A stretch of DNA of 34,187 nt from an uncultured Clostridia bacterium (lineage in GTDB: Bacteria > Bacillota > Clostridia > TANB77 > CAG-508): NCBI GenBank assembly GCA_947626295.1, contig CANQRS010000007.1, forward strand, positions 1 through 34,187, given 5' to 3'. The position numbers and the translations under genes are program-made. Numbering within the stretch: the first letter of the stretch is position 1; the number at the start of each line of letters is the position of its first letter. The notes under the pieces were generated by a model, which searched no databases, was not told the origin of the DNA, and worked only from the letters and a program-made list of their open reading frames with translations. Below are positions 1-8,761 of this stretch, piece after piece.

Positions 1-208
1 ATTCTAATTATTTATCTTATTATTTTTTAATTTATCTTTTATTATTTATTTTTCAATTATTTATTTATTTTATTTTTATTATTTATTCTAATTATTTATC
101 TTATTATTTTTTAATTTATCTTTTATTATTTATTTTTCAATTATTTATTTATTTTATTTTTTATGATTTATTTTCTAATTATTTATTTTTAATTATTTTT
201 TGTTTTAA
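1..208. repeat. 84-bp AT-rich tandem repeat
   Basis: A unit of 84 bases made almost only of A and T (with scattered C on this strand) starts at 1 and again at 85. The second copy matches the first for about 77 bases. A degenerate third partial copy (beginning ATTTTCTAATTATTTATTTT) follows from about 169. It lies just downstream of the minus-strand ABC gene. No coding potential was seen. The array may continue beyond the window edge. Confidence 0.8.
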
Positions 209-220
209 ATCATTATTTCT

Positions 221-940
221 TTATTTTATTATATCAATAAATATTTCTTCTAAATTTTTCTTATTTGGAAATTTTCTTTTTAATTCTTCCATACTACCTA
301 CAAAAATTAATTTTCCTTTATTTATAATTCCAACTTTGTCACATAAATTTTCTGCAATCTCTAATATATGAGTTGAAAAGAAAACAGTATTTCCTTTTTT
401 AGCATATTCTCGTATTATATTTTTTAAATCATACGAGCTTTTAGGGTCAAGACCAGTAATCGGCTCATCTAAAATCAAATTTTTTGGATTATGAAGTAAT
501 GCTCCAATTATAACTATTTTCTGTCTCATTCCGTGTGAATAACTTTCTATTTTATTGTTTAACTCTTCCAGCATTCCAAATTCATTTGCTAAAGCCTCTA
601 TCCTCTCTTTTCTTTCTTCAGTAGATACTTTATATGTATCTGCTATAAAATTTAAATATTCTATTCCTCTTAATTTTAAAAACATATCTGGACTATCTGG
701 AACAAAGCCAAACATTTTTTTTGCTTCTACAGGAGCTTTTTCAATATTTTTTCCCTCAATATATATTTCTCCTTCATCTATTTCTAAAATACCTGTCATC
801 ATCTTTATAGTTGTTGTCTTTCCCGCTCCATTTAACCCTATAAATCCAAATATCTCTCCATTTTCTATCTTCAAGCTTAAATTATCTATTACCTTATTGC
901 CTTTTTTATATGATTTTGAAACATTTTTTATTTCTATCAT
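221..940 (-). CDS. ABC transporter ATP-binding protein (ABC-2 export type)
   Basis: This is a complete 239-aa nucleotide-binding domain that would power an ABC exporter from the cytoplasmic face. The Walker A motif GLNGAGKT is at about residues 35-42. The signature motif is the variant YSHGMRQK at about 133-140, common in ABC-2/EcsA-like ATPases in place of LSGGQ. Walker B plus the catalytic Glu (LILDEP) is at about 155-160, the D-loop GLDP follows, and the H-loop His is in FFSTH at about 191. The tail LEEIFIDII is typical of these single-domain subunits. The start is fixed by GGAGATG upstream of ATG. No permease gene is in the window; it should lie beyond position 1, downstream on the same strand. 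The substrate cannot be told from sequence. Confidence 0.93.
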   Translation of the reverse strand: MIEIKNVSKSYKKGNKVIDNLSLKIENGEIFGFIGLNGAGKTTTIKMMTGILEIDEGEIYIEGKNIEKAPVEAKKMFGFVPDSPDMFLKLRGIEYLNFIADTYKVSTEERKERIEALANEFGMLEELNNKIESYSHGMRQKIVIIGALLHNPKNLILDEPITGLDPKSSYDLKNIIREYAKKGNTVFFSTHILEIAENLCDKVGIINKGKLIFVGSMEELKRKFPNKKNLEEIFIDIIK

Positions 941-964
941 TTTTTCATCTCCATTCTATTTTAC

Positions 965-973
965 ATTATACCA
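965..973 (-). promoter_or_regulatory. Extended -10 promoter for the ABC transporter gene
   Basis: Read on minus, TGGTATAAT (a TGN-extended perfect -10) sits about 25 bases upstream of the ABC gene start. No good -35 hexamer is present at 17 bp, as expected of an extended -10 promoter. Confidence 0.5.
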
Positions 974-1056
974 CATATTTCCTTATTTTCGTAATCTTTT
1001 TATAATTTTTTATAATAAAAGCCACATTTTCCTATCTTAAAAGCCTTTAATAGGCA

Positions 1057-1098
1057 AATAAAAAGGGATACACTCCATACAATACAGAGTTAATCCCT
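1057..1098 (-). terminator. Intrinsic terminator downstream of the Rpn remnant
   Basis: On minus, AGGGAT pairs with ATCCCT, with an inner CTC/GAG pairing, and is followed by TTTTTA. A second small hairpin (GCCT-ATTAA-AGGC-TTTT) lies just beyond at about 1041-1054. Confidence 0.55.
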
Positions 1099-1171
1099 AA
1101 ATTTCTTAATATCTAATAAAAAATAATTAATTTCCTAAATTTGATATAAAGTTTCATATATTTTATTTACA

Positions 1172-1795
1172 TTATTTATCTTCTTCTAGTTTCTTTATTT
1201 CACTTTGCTTTAATCCTGTTATTTCCATTATTTGTTCTATTGGCATTTTTATTTTTAATAATTTTTTTGCTATTTCTATAGCTTTTTCACTTTTTCCTAG
1301 TTTTTCTCCAATTTTCTCTCCTTCTGCCAAGCCTATTGCCTTTCCTTCTCTCCTTGCACTTTGTTCATACGAGTATTGGTCCCTTAAAAATGCTTCTCGC
1401 GATTCTACTAATCTTCTAAAATCTTCGTCTCCACTTAAATATTCTAATTCTTCCATCGCTTGTTTTAGAAATACATTTCCTTCTCTTTGCATTTCTTCCA
1501 TTACCTCCTCGTTCTTCGGATTTTCGATGAATTTTAGCCATAATTCTAGTTCATCTGTTTTTCCTTCTTTTTCTTTCATTTTCGGTATTTCTAATATATG
1601 CAATTCTATATTTTTCGTAAATATTTTTTCTCGATGTTTCTCTTCTCGCAAATTCCATTTTGTATGATATTCTTTTATTTCTTCCAGTTCTTTCATTTTA
1701 TGGTCTGTTATTAGTATGGATATGCTGGGCTTTATATATCCATATTCTTCGCCTCCTTCGCTATTTATTTTTTCTTTACCTTTTGATTTTTTATT
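1172..1795 (-). pseudogene. 3' remnant of an Rpn/PD-(D/E)XK family transposase-like gene
   Basis: The longest ATG ORF is 174 aa, but the frame stays open upstream of that ATG to a stop at 1796-1798. The extra codons read ...GGEEYGYIKPSISILITDHK, which resembles the middle of Rpn-family (recombination-promoting nuclease, putative transposase) proteins, where a GEdY-x-pvisI segment follows the nuclease core. The tail YHTKWNLREE...HILEIPK, the charged YEQSARREGKAIGLAEGE region and the C-terminal helix also fit that family. The N-terminal PD-(D/E)XK catalytic core is absent and no start codon with an SD sits in front of the open frame. I therefore read it as a 5'-truncated remnant. A short expressed product from the internal ATG is possible but would lack the nuclease. 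Confidence 0.75.
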
Positions 1796-2002
1796 TTAGA
1801 TTTCTTTTAACAAACAAGGTAAGAATTAATCTTTTTTGAAATAAATTATTTTAAAACTGATATAATTATAAATATATAAGAATGCTAAAGCTTTTATTAT
1901 TATACATTCCAATAACTACATTGTCAATATTTTTTTGAAATTTTTATTATCTCTTTACATTTTATAATCACTTTATCCCTAAAATCACCTTTTTAATACT
2001 AA
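1796..2002. other. Gene-free AT-rich spacer
   Basis: Sequence between the truncated Rpn gene and the terminator of the VirB6-like gene. I see no ORF, RNA gene or insertion-sequence end here. The missing 5' half of the Rpn gene is not found in it. Confidence 0.5.
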
Positions 2003-2038
2003 AAGAAAGAACTGTAATAATCATTACAATTCTTTCTT
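2003..2038 (-). terminator. Intrinsic terminator of the T4SS operon
   Basis: AAGAAAGAA..TGTAAT pairs with ATTACA..TTCTTTCTT (15 of 16 positions paired, AATC loop). On minus the stem runs into CTTTCTTTTAGT. It lies 60 bases after the VirB6-like stop codon. Confidence 0.7.
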
Positions 2039-2097
2039 AAGCTTTTCGATAAGTATATTCTTATTTAAAAGTAAACGTTTATTGCTTGACAACATTG

Positions 2098-5000
2098 CTA
2101 AATTTTTTGTTGTTTACCATACTTAATTGCCAAATCCCAACCTTTTGAGCTTTGTCCTTTGTCCCAACCGAATTCTTCGTTCCATCTTTCAAATATATCA
2201 TTTTTCTTATTTTTTCCTACGTTAGAATCTACATTATATAAATTACTTAACTGATATCCTATATAAGCCTTTTCTCTATCTCCTCTGAAATCATCAGATC
2301 TACTTACTTTTTCAATCTTTAATATTTCATTCATATCAGTTATTTTATTATCATAGTAGAAAGGTATCATATCTTTTAGTAATTCTTTTGCTTCTTGTCT
2401 ATTTACTTTTAATTTGTTTTGTACAGCTCTAATTTTGTTTTCATCCTTCATAGCCCTTCTTTGCTCTCTAATTGCTTCTTCTCTTTCAACTTCTGCTTGC
2501 CCTAACATTGCAGCTTTCGTTACATTTGCAGCCTTTTTTATATCTTCAGGCGCTTTAACATTTCCAACAAGTGATTCACCTAATTTAGCTCCTCCTGTAG
2601 CAGCTGCAATTCCAGTTGTAATTACTTGCTCTGGGCTAGCTGAAGCTGCTATTTGAGTAGAAGCTGCTAACATTCCTGCTGTAATTCCAAGTGCTCCTGC
2701 ACCAATCGCTCTTGAAACATTTCTTGCAATTTTTGGCTTTTTAGCTCCCACATACGCTCCAATTCCTTGACCAACTGCTGAATTTGTAAATCTCTTTACA
2801 ACTCCTACATTTTTATGGCTAGGTGCTCTTAGACTTATTCTTTGTGGTCTTCCATTTTTTAATCTACGATTCCTTGGTGTTACTCTTTTACCACCAGCTA
2901 TGATATTACTATGTGCTCCAGAACCTTGAGTTCCTTGTGTATTATTTGCTCCAAGACCTTGAGCTCCTTGTGCATTATTTGCTCCAAGACCTTGAGCTCC
3001 TTGTGCATTATTTGCTCCAGAACCTTGAGCTCCTTGTGCATTACTTGTTCCAAAACCTTGACCTTCCTGTACAATATGTGGTAATGTATTTCCTCCACCA
3101 CCACCATTATCACTTCCTTGTGTATTTGACTGTCCTATTGGGAAATACGTTCTATATACTCCATCAGAGTCTGCTCCATGTGCCTCTGCATACCCATCTA
3201 ACGCACTATTTAATCTTACAGAATTATCTCCTGTACTAACATTTCTACCACCATTTCCTTCATCTCCTGATTCATTTGAATCTGCTCCTCTTCCTCCAGC
3301 TCTACGTCCAGTAATCCAATTCAATCCTTTCATCATAAGACCTGCAGCAGCTGCACCTCCAAATATTCCAGGTGTTGATGCTTTTTGGAAATTGAACAAT
3401 TGTCTTAAAATCTTTTCTGCTGATGCCATAAATCCCATTGCTATTATTGCATAAAGTACATTCTTTGTTGCTAATTCTATTGCACTTGAAATTAATATTG
3501 TGTACAACAACATATGCATTGGTTGTAATAACAGATTAAACACATACTCTTTGAACCACATATTAAACCCTTGTGCCTGACCATCATTTACTTTATCTAT
3601 TGGATATGTTAATGCAACAAATGGTGCTATAATCGTTAAAAATGCCATATATACAACCCTTTTTAGATACTGATACGAGAATATAAGTAAATACATAACC
3701 ATAACTAAAAACATTATTGTATATCCTATAAATGTTGGTGCTGTCTTTGTATTACGCTGTAATTCATATCTTATATATCCCATTAAATTTGTTTTCATTT
3801 CTAAATGATTATCTACTTTATATATCGTCTTCATTGCATCTTCAGCATTTACTTTGTCACTTATACTATTTATATCATCACTAGATACTTCTACAATATT
3901 AAATCCTTGTTCATTTAATGCTTTTTCTATAGAATCATTTGATTCTATATATGGAACATATACTCTCGCATTGAACGAACCTAATAGTTCCACTAAATCA
4001 TCTACAAATGCATTGGCAAAAGTCATTCCATAGTGCATTACAAATAATAGCACCATCCCTACAACCCAATCAACTAGCATTTGTTTATATTTTGATTTTT
4101 CTTGTGCTACTGATGCAAGTAATACTCTTACACCTATATATACTAGTACAGACATCATTCCAACAATAGCAACAACCAAAATTTTATAATACCAACTTGA
4201 TACTACATTAGTTAATTCATAACTTAACCCATAGGTTGAATTATCTTGAGTCTCTGCTTTTGCATTAGCATTAGCATTAACTGCTACAGCATATTTATCA
4301 TTATATGTATCTATTCTATACATCCTCTGACCATTTGCATCATCTAAATAGTAATATTGAATATTAGCCTCAGACGAATCTCCTTTTGGGCTAGTTACTG
4401 GTGTACCTTTACGAATATCCGCTAAAGTAATTTCAGCATTTCTAGCATTAATCTTTATCTCATCTTCATCCTTATACGGACCTCCCGCACCAGTATCACA
4501 AAGCCAAGTAAAATTGTCTATCTGGCTTTCATCGAAAGATACAATCACATTCTTTTTTATTATATCTTTTGGCGGATTAAAAAAGTTTACATTAAATAAC
4601 GGTATTTCGCCTCTAAATATTTCTTCTGGAGTTATTGTATATATTGGCATATCAAGTTTCTTTTCACTCCATTGGTCTAACGAATATATTGTAGCTCCAG
4701 CATACAACCCTGGAACTAAAGCTGAACCAATTATCGTTCCTATAACTCCAGTTTTTAATGCCAACTTTCCTAAATTTATCAAAATCTTTGCAATCGCAAC
4801 TACTCCAACCGAACTTACTAAGTATATTGCTCCCATTATAAATACTGCCGCAAGTAAAATTTTAAGTACTGTTTTCCATCCACTTGAACCCCAATCCACG
4901 TGAACTATAGATTCATCACTTGCAACTACGCATTTATGTATTATGTTTACTGCTCCATCGCCAATTGTAACCAGTAAAGTACAAATCGGAGCTACTAATA

Positions 5001-5130
5001 CACCTCCTACAGTAGCATTATCGTCTTCATCTGCTCTTGAAACTTTAGGCGACACAAAAGATATTGTTGTTATTACTAAAAATACTAGTACAATTTTCTT
5101 CCATATATTCTGATTCGCAAAAATTTTCAT
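2098..5130 (-). CDS. VirB6/TrbL-like polytopic T4SS membrane protein
   Basis: A 1010-aa protein, probably the inner-membrane channel component of the T4SS. Residues 1-33 form a signal peptide (hydrophobic KIVLVFLVITTISF ending near SRA-DE). Hydrophobic segments follow at about 86-115, 120-150, 316-340, 353-378, 466-512 and 529-570. A soluble, probably extracellular domain occupies about 155-305. ALTYPID after the 490-510 segment is reminiscent of Gram-positive conjugation TrbL/VirB6-type proteins. The C-terminal 440 residues are low-complexity: a Gly/Gln/Ala repeat at about 694-742, a basic stretch, an Ala/Gly-rich hydrophobic segment (about 786-850) and a charged helical tail. The start has the SD AGGGAGG. 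It is the last gene of the operon, 17 bp after the ATPase. The loop QEKSKYKQML (343-352) resembles the pilin loop. The specific family name is an inference. Confidence 0.8.
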   Translation of the reverse strand: MKIFANQNIWKKIVLVFLVITTISFVSPKVSRADEDDNATVGGVLVAPICTLLVTIGDGAVNIIHKCVVASDESIVHVDWGSSGWKTVLKILLAAVFIMGAIYLVSSVGVVAIAKILINLGKLALKTGVIGTIIGSALVPGLYAGATIYSLDQWSEKKLDMPIYTITPEEIFRGEIPLFNVNFFNPPKDIIKKNVIVSFDESQIDNFTWLCDTGAGGPYKDEDEIKINARNAEITLADIRKGTPVTSPKGDSSEANIQYYYLDDANGQRMYRIDTYNDKYAVAVNANANAKAETQDNSTYGLSYELTNVVSSWYYKILVVAIVGMMSVLVYIGVRVLLASVAQEKSKYKQMLVDWVVGMVLLFVMHYGMTFANAFVDDLVELLGSFNARVYVPYIESNDSIEKALNEQGFNIVEVSSDDINSISDKVNAEDAMKTIYKVDNHLEMKTNLMGYIRYELQRNTKTAPTFIGYTIMFLVMVMYLLIFSYQYLKRVVYMAFLTIIAPFVALTYPIDKVNDGQAQGFNMWFKEYVFNLLLQPMHMLLYTILISSAIELATKNVLYAIIAMGFMASAEKILRQLFNFQKASTPGIFGGAAAAGLMMKGLNWITGRRAGGRGADSNESGDEGNGGRNVSTGDNSVRLNSALDGYAEAHGADSDGVYRTYFPIGQSNTQGSDNGGGGGNTLPHIVQEGQGFGTSNAQGAQGSGANNAQGAQGLGANNAQGAQGLGANNTQGTQGSGAHSNIIAGGKRVTPRNRRLKNGRPQRISLRAPSHKNVGVVKRFTNSAVGQGIGAYVGAKKPKIARNVSRAIGAGALGITAGMLAASTQIAASASPEQVITTGIAAATGGAKLGESLVGNVKAPEDIKKAANVTKAAMLGQAEVEREEAIREQRRAMKDENKIRAVQNKLKVNRQEAKELLKDMIPFYYDNKITDMNEILKIEKVSRSDDFRGDREKAYIGYQLSNLYNVDSNVGKNKKNDIFERWNEEFGWDKGQSSKGWDLAIKYGKQQKI
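2908..3039 (-). repeat. Four 33-bp in-frame tandem repeats (AQGAQGxGANN)
   Basis: Four consecutive 33-bp units encode 11-residue Gly/Gln/Ala repeats inside the C-terminal tail of the VirB6-like protein. A degenerate fifth copy (about 3040-3069) lies at the protein's N-terminal side. The two middle units are almost identical in DNA, which points to recent slippage expansion. Confidence 0.9.
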
Positions 5131-5147
5131 TTTAAATCCTCCCTAAA

Positions 5148-7100
5148 TTAATTCTGTTCTTTTGCGATTTTATTTAAGTTTGTTTCAACAAATTCAAACT
5201 CTTTTCTCGTTGGCATAATCTTTAAAATGGCTGTTTCTGCACCTACTTTTAGCAATCCTTCACCTCTTTGACACGTTACTAAAAATCCTGCTTCTCCTTC
5301 TGAAAGTTTAAATACTTCTTTTAAATACTGTATTTCTGATTTATCTTGTGCTAGAAATAACTTCGTATCAGAAGATGTAAGCACAGCTTGAGCTTCTGGC
5401 TTCTCATAAAAATCTTGGAATCTTTGTGATATAATTGCCAAAGAAACATTTCTTTTTCTAGCACGTCTCGCCATTTTATTTAAAAAGTCTACAGCTTCTG
5501 GGAATGGTAATAACATCCACGCCTCATCTACTATAACTCTTTTTTGTTTAGCTCTTTTTCTATCTTCACTATTTTTCTTAACAAACTTTTCCCAAATCCA
5601 CGAAAGTAAAATTTGTTGAGCAAGAGGTCTTGCAAATCTTTCTTCTAGTTGAGAAATATCTATATTTATAAATGGTGAGCCATCTAACAAATCAAATGTA
5701 GATTGTCCATCAAAATACGCCATTTGTCCATCAAATTCTCTAACATATTGTTTCATAACCTTTAATAAATAGCTATAATGATATTCATAATTTTTATTTG
5801 TATTTGCTTTAGCCTTTGCCTCAAGCCTTTTATACCAACTTCCAATAGTAGGCATCTCTTTCTTTTGTTTTGATAACATATTTCCGTGAATTGCTTCATC
5901 TTTTGTTTGTATAAATAAACTATTTGGATTACTATTAATTGCTCTTGCCATATACTCTTCACTAACAACTTCTGCAATTATTTGTTTTGTAAGCTCATTT
6001 ACTTCATCACTCTTTGTACTACCTTTAGCCATTGTCATTAACGCTTGTGTAACATCCTCTACCTTATTTTCAACATTTACCATTATTCTTTCTTTTCCTG
6101 TTATTTCATCTTTGACTGTTTCTGGCTCTATATCAAATAAATTTATAACTGTCTTTGAATTTGGGCTTATTACAACATTTATTCCTCCAAGTGATTCAGC
6201 AACTATTGTATATTCGCCTTCAGCATCTAATGCTAAACTTTCAATTCCCATAAGTACAGATGACCTTGAAATTAAAGTTTTCATTGTAACTGATTTTCCT
6301 GCTCCTGATTTTGCAAATATAACCATATTATAATTAGTAAGTGAACTATGAAAATTATCAAATAATATTGGTGTACCAGTTTGTTTATTAAATCCTAAAG
6401 GAACTCCTGTTGGATGACCTACCTCAGATGTTGTAAATGGAAATACTGTTCCCATAGAATTTCTATCAAAAGTATGGATTTTTTCTATTTTGTCATTCAT
6501 CAATGGTAAATTACTTTGAAACGCATCTTCTTGTATGCCCCACGCTGTTTTTATTCCAACTAAATTTTTTGACATTTCTGATGCTAACATTTTTGTATAT
6601 CTATCTAAGTCTTCTAAACTGTATGCAAATAATGTTGATACAACAGATGCCTCATATAGTTTATTAAATCCTGCTGCTATTTGGTCTCTTAATTCCTCTG
6701 CTTCCATTCTTTTTTGAGTAAGTGTGCTCTCTCTGTTTATATTTCCCCTGTCCATTGCTACAAGTCTTTCTGTTTCCATCTCATTTATTGCTCTATTTAA
6801 TTCGTTTTGAGATTTTTCCTCCCTTATTGGATTAATATATATAGATGTGTTTACATCTCCAAACATATATAAATCCCTGAATATCTCTGGAAAAGTTGCT
6901 ATACGTGGAAGTGATGATACAAAAAAACTTCTTGCATATCTTGTAGTAGCTGAAACTATTTCTAAATGGTCTATATTTGAAGCATCTATTCCTGATGGTG
7001 CAATAATCTCTTTTATTGTTTTTCTTTTTAATAACCTAGTTACCTCTTCTTCAGGCTGTTTTTCTTGGTCTTCCTGCTCTCTTAACTTTTTTTTGCTCAT
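5148..7100 (-). CDS. VirB4-family T4SS ATPase (C-terminal ATPase half, copy 1)
   Basis: A 650-aa ATPase energising pilus assembly or substrate transfer at the inner face of the membrane. Walker A AKSGAGKS is at about 263-270, followed by the VirB4-typical LALDAEGEYT. Walker B RVIVDEAW is at about 521-528, then RRARKRNVSLAIISQ with the conserved Gln. Residues 1-200 carry the VirB4 mid-region, including a predicted coiled coil at about 95-140. It resembles the VirB4 ATPases of clostridial conjugative transposons. The start is set by a GGAGG SD about 7 bases before ATG. It overlaps the upstream gene by 50 bp, so translational coupling is likely. The VirB4 N-terminal domain is missing from this chain and is supplied by the upstream 408-aa protein. 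Confidence 0.93.
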   Translation of the reverse strand: MSKKKLREQEDQEKQPEEEVTRLLKRKTIKEIIAPSGIDASNIDHLEIVSATTRYARSFFVSSLPRIATFPEIFRDLYMFGDVNTSIYINPIREEKSQNELNRAINEMETERLVAMDRGNINRESTLTQKRMEAEELRDQIAAGFNKLYEASVVSTLFAYSLEDLDRYTKMLASEMSKNLVGIKTAWGIQEDAFQSNLPLMNDKIEKIHTFDRNSMGTVFPFTTSEVGHPTGVPLGFNKQTGTPILFDNFHSSLTNYNMVIFAKSGAGKSVTMKTLISRSSVLMGIESLALDAEGEYTIVAESLGGINVVISPNSKTVINLFDIEPETVKDEITGKERIMVNVENKVEDVTQALMTMAKGSTKSDEVNELTKQIIAEVVSEEYMARAINSNPNSLFIQTKDEAIHGNMLSKQKKEMPTIGSWYKRLEAKAKANTNKNYEYHYSYLLKVMKQYVREFDGQMAYFDGQSTFDLLDGSPFINIDISQLEERFARPLAQQILLSWIWEKFVKKNSEDRKRAKQKRVIVDEAWMLLPFPEAVDFLNKMARRARKRNVSLAIISQRFQDFYEKPEAQAVLTSSDTKLFLAQDKSEIQYLKEVFKLSEGEAGFLVTCQRGEGLLKVGAETAILKIMPTRKEFEFVETNLNKIAKEQN

Positions 7101-8277
7101 TTGTTTTTTCCTCCTTGTTATTAGATTCCTGCTTTTTATCTTTTCCTGTAATCTCTGCTTTTGCCATTTCCACAGTCTCTTTACCTAATACATCTTCGTT
7201 TTCATTTAGAATTTTTTCTGCCATTCTTGCTACAATTTCTTTATATTCAGCTTCTTTTTTTCTTATTTGCTTTTCTTTTTCTTGTTCATTTCTTACTTTT
7301 AACACTGCTTCATTTGCTTTTTCTATTGCATCTATTTCTATTTGTTTATCTAATTCCTTCATTCTCTTATCAAGAACATCTGGTGCTGTAACATACATAT
7401 TATCATATCCAGAATTTATTGCTTTTTTCAAATCATATACTTCTGCTTCGTCTCTGTTATATGCTGTATATAGCAAGTCTGCTATTTCCATTGAATCTAA
7501 TATTCTTCCAGCTATTCCACATACAGATAATAAGCTTATTGTTGACTGTGCTCTTGTATATAATTCTGAGAATGCTAAATTTCTTACTTCATCTTCAGAA
7601 TAAACATTATCATTTGCCTCTTCTGGATAATATGATATTATTATGTAATACTGTTTACTTAGTATATTTCTATTTAAACTCATTCTTTCTGTATTATTTA
7701 CAATATCCATTCCATATTCGTATAAATTTCTTGCCTTTACTACCTCAAAATTTTCTTTTTCTAATATTTGTTTACTAAAATCACCAGAACGAACTTTTTG
7801 ATTATATGAAAATTCTTTTTCTGCTAATGCATTTCCTAAATCCTTTACCTTTTGCTTATATGCACTTATACTTCCTGTTAAATCTACAGTTCTAGTTTGT
7901 ACATAAATTTGTATTGGATATCTTAATGTATTTAAGTATTGTAAAAATCCCTGTTCAACACTATTTTTTTCTACTCCTGACATCAAGTCATAATTTATTC
8001 CTTGACATTTAACAATCATTAAAAATCTTTTTCCTTTTTTCTGTATAATCATATTATCTTCAATTTTATCAAATTCCATAAATTTATAAATTGATTGCAT
8101 ATTATAGATTCCCTGAACTTTTGATTTTTCTTTTGATGCTCCAGTTTTGTCTTCTGTATTTGTTCGACTATTAGACCTGACTTTTAAAACTACTAGTGTA
8201 ATTATTAATATTACAACCAAAAATACTAGTACTAATGCCACTGGCAACAATAAATTGACAATTTGTTCACTTGACAT
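7051..8277 (-). CDS. VirB4 N-terminal-domain protein with membrane anchor (copy 1)
   Basis: A 408-aa protein with one N-terminal transmembrane helix (about 7-33), a linker, then a domain (about 60-265) resembling the N-terminal domain of VirB4/TraC ATPases (MIIQKKGKRFLMIVKC, QYYIIISYYPEE, LLYTAYNRDEAE). The C-terminal 130 residues are a Lys/Glu-rich coiled coil ending in KRAGRPRKTA. No P-loop is present. Its start abuts the PrgI stop (TAAATG) with SD GGAGG, and its 3' end overlaps the ATPase gene by 50 bp. I infer that it anchors the separate ATPase to the membrane. It is paralogous to the 188-aa protein at 27571 (conserved order: ..II..K..KF..I.K...IN.D / ..I.I..Q). No function has been shown for the split arrangement. 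Confidence 0.8.
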   Translation of the reverse strand: MSSEQIVNLLLPVALVLVFLVVILIITLVVLKVRSNSRTNTEDKTGASKEKSKVQGIYNMQSIYKFMEFDKIEDNMIIQKKGKRFLMIVKCQGINYDLMSGVEKNSVEQGFLQYLNTLRYPIQIYVQTRTVDLTGSISAYKQKVKDLGNALAEKEFSYNQKVRSGDFSKQILEKENFEVVKARNLYEYGMDIVNNTERMSLNRNILSKQYYIIISYYPEEANDNVYSEDEVRNLAFSELYTRAQSTISLLSVCGIAGRILDSMEIADLLYTAYNRDEAEVYDLKKAINSGYDNMYVTAPDVLDKRMKELDKQIEIDAIEKANEAVLKVRNEQEKEKQIRKKEAEYKEIVARMAEKILNENEDVLGKETVEMAKAEITGKDKKQESNNKEEKTNEQKKVKRAGRPRKTA

Positions 8278-8619
8278 TTATCTTTCCTCCTCCTTATACA
8301 CATATATTTTCCTTTTGTTTCGTTTAAATTTTATCCATCTTATAATTACTTGGTCAATAGCCTCTCCACCTGTCTTTTGTGTAAATTTAAAATTGCTATT
8401 ATCTGGTATCTTAAATGTTCCTATAACAAAACCTAAACCTGCTAATGCTATTAATATTATTAATCCTACAGTTTTTAATGCTAATGCACTAAATAAAAAG
8501 TAAAATATTATTCCTATTATTAATCCTGCTCCTGTATATAAAAATGATTTCGTTGAGAATATAAATAATATTTTTCCTTCTCCTTTATAATTTCTTGGTA
8601 TATTATATGGTCCGCCCAT
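8278..8619 (-). CDS. PrgI family T4SS membrane protein
   Basis: The start chosen at 8619 gives 113 aa, because AAAGGAGG sits 5 bases before that ATG. The longer ORF-track start at 8646 lacks an SD. The N-terminus GPYNIPRNYKGEGKILF is characteristic of PrgI-family proteins, which hold the VirB3 position in Gram-positive T4SSs. Two adjacent transmembrane helices follow (about 27-47 and 50-72), then a short basic cytoplasmic tail. It is the first gene of the PrgI-VirB4N-VirB4-VirB6 operon, directly upstream of the VirB4 pieces, as is usual for PrgI/VirB3. Confidence 0.9.
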   Translation of the reverse strand: MGGPYNIPRNYKGEGKILFIFSTKSFLYTGAGLIIGIIFYFLFSALALKTVGLIILIALAGLGFVIGTFKIPDNSNFKFTQKTGGEAIDQVIIRWIKFKRNKRKIYVYKEEER

Positions 8620-8670
8620 TTCTTCCTCCTTTGCGTTTAGGTACAATCCACCCTATTTTATCTACATATT

Positions 8671-8699
8671 ATTATAGCAGATTTTCTTTCTAATTGGAA
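8671..8699 (-). promoter_or_regulatory. Candidate promoter of the PrgI-VirB4-VirB6 operon
   Basis: On minus, TTCCAA, 17 bp, then TATAAT preceded by TGC (extended -10). It lies about 50 bases upstream of PrgI and downstream of the pilin terminator, so this operon can be expressed independently of the pilins. Confidence 0.6.
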
Positions 8700-8761
8700 C
8701 ATTTTATCAAAAAAAATTCAAATTTAATAAATTTGTAATACTTCTGTAACAATTTTGAAAC

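Noticed and set aside
2908-3069. CRISPR-like array
   Set aside because: The repeats are contiguous 33-bp coding units without spacers, in frame with the membrane protein.
2913-3239. Plus-strand 108-aa ORF over the repeat region
   Set aside because: It is the antisense shadow of the in-frame 33-bp repeats in the VirB6-like gene. It has no SD, and its repetitive Leu-rich product is an artefact of the opposite frame.
4893-4912. CACGTGAA-containing stretch as a parS site
   Set aside because: Only about 10 of 16 positions fit TGTTTCACGTGAAACA and it lies inside the VirB6-like gene. No full parS was seen in the window.
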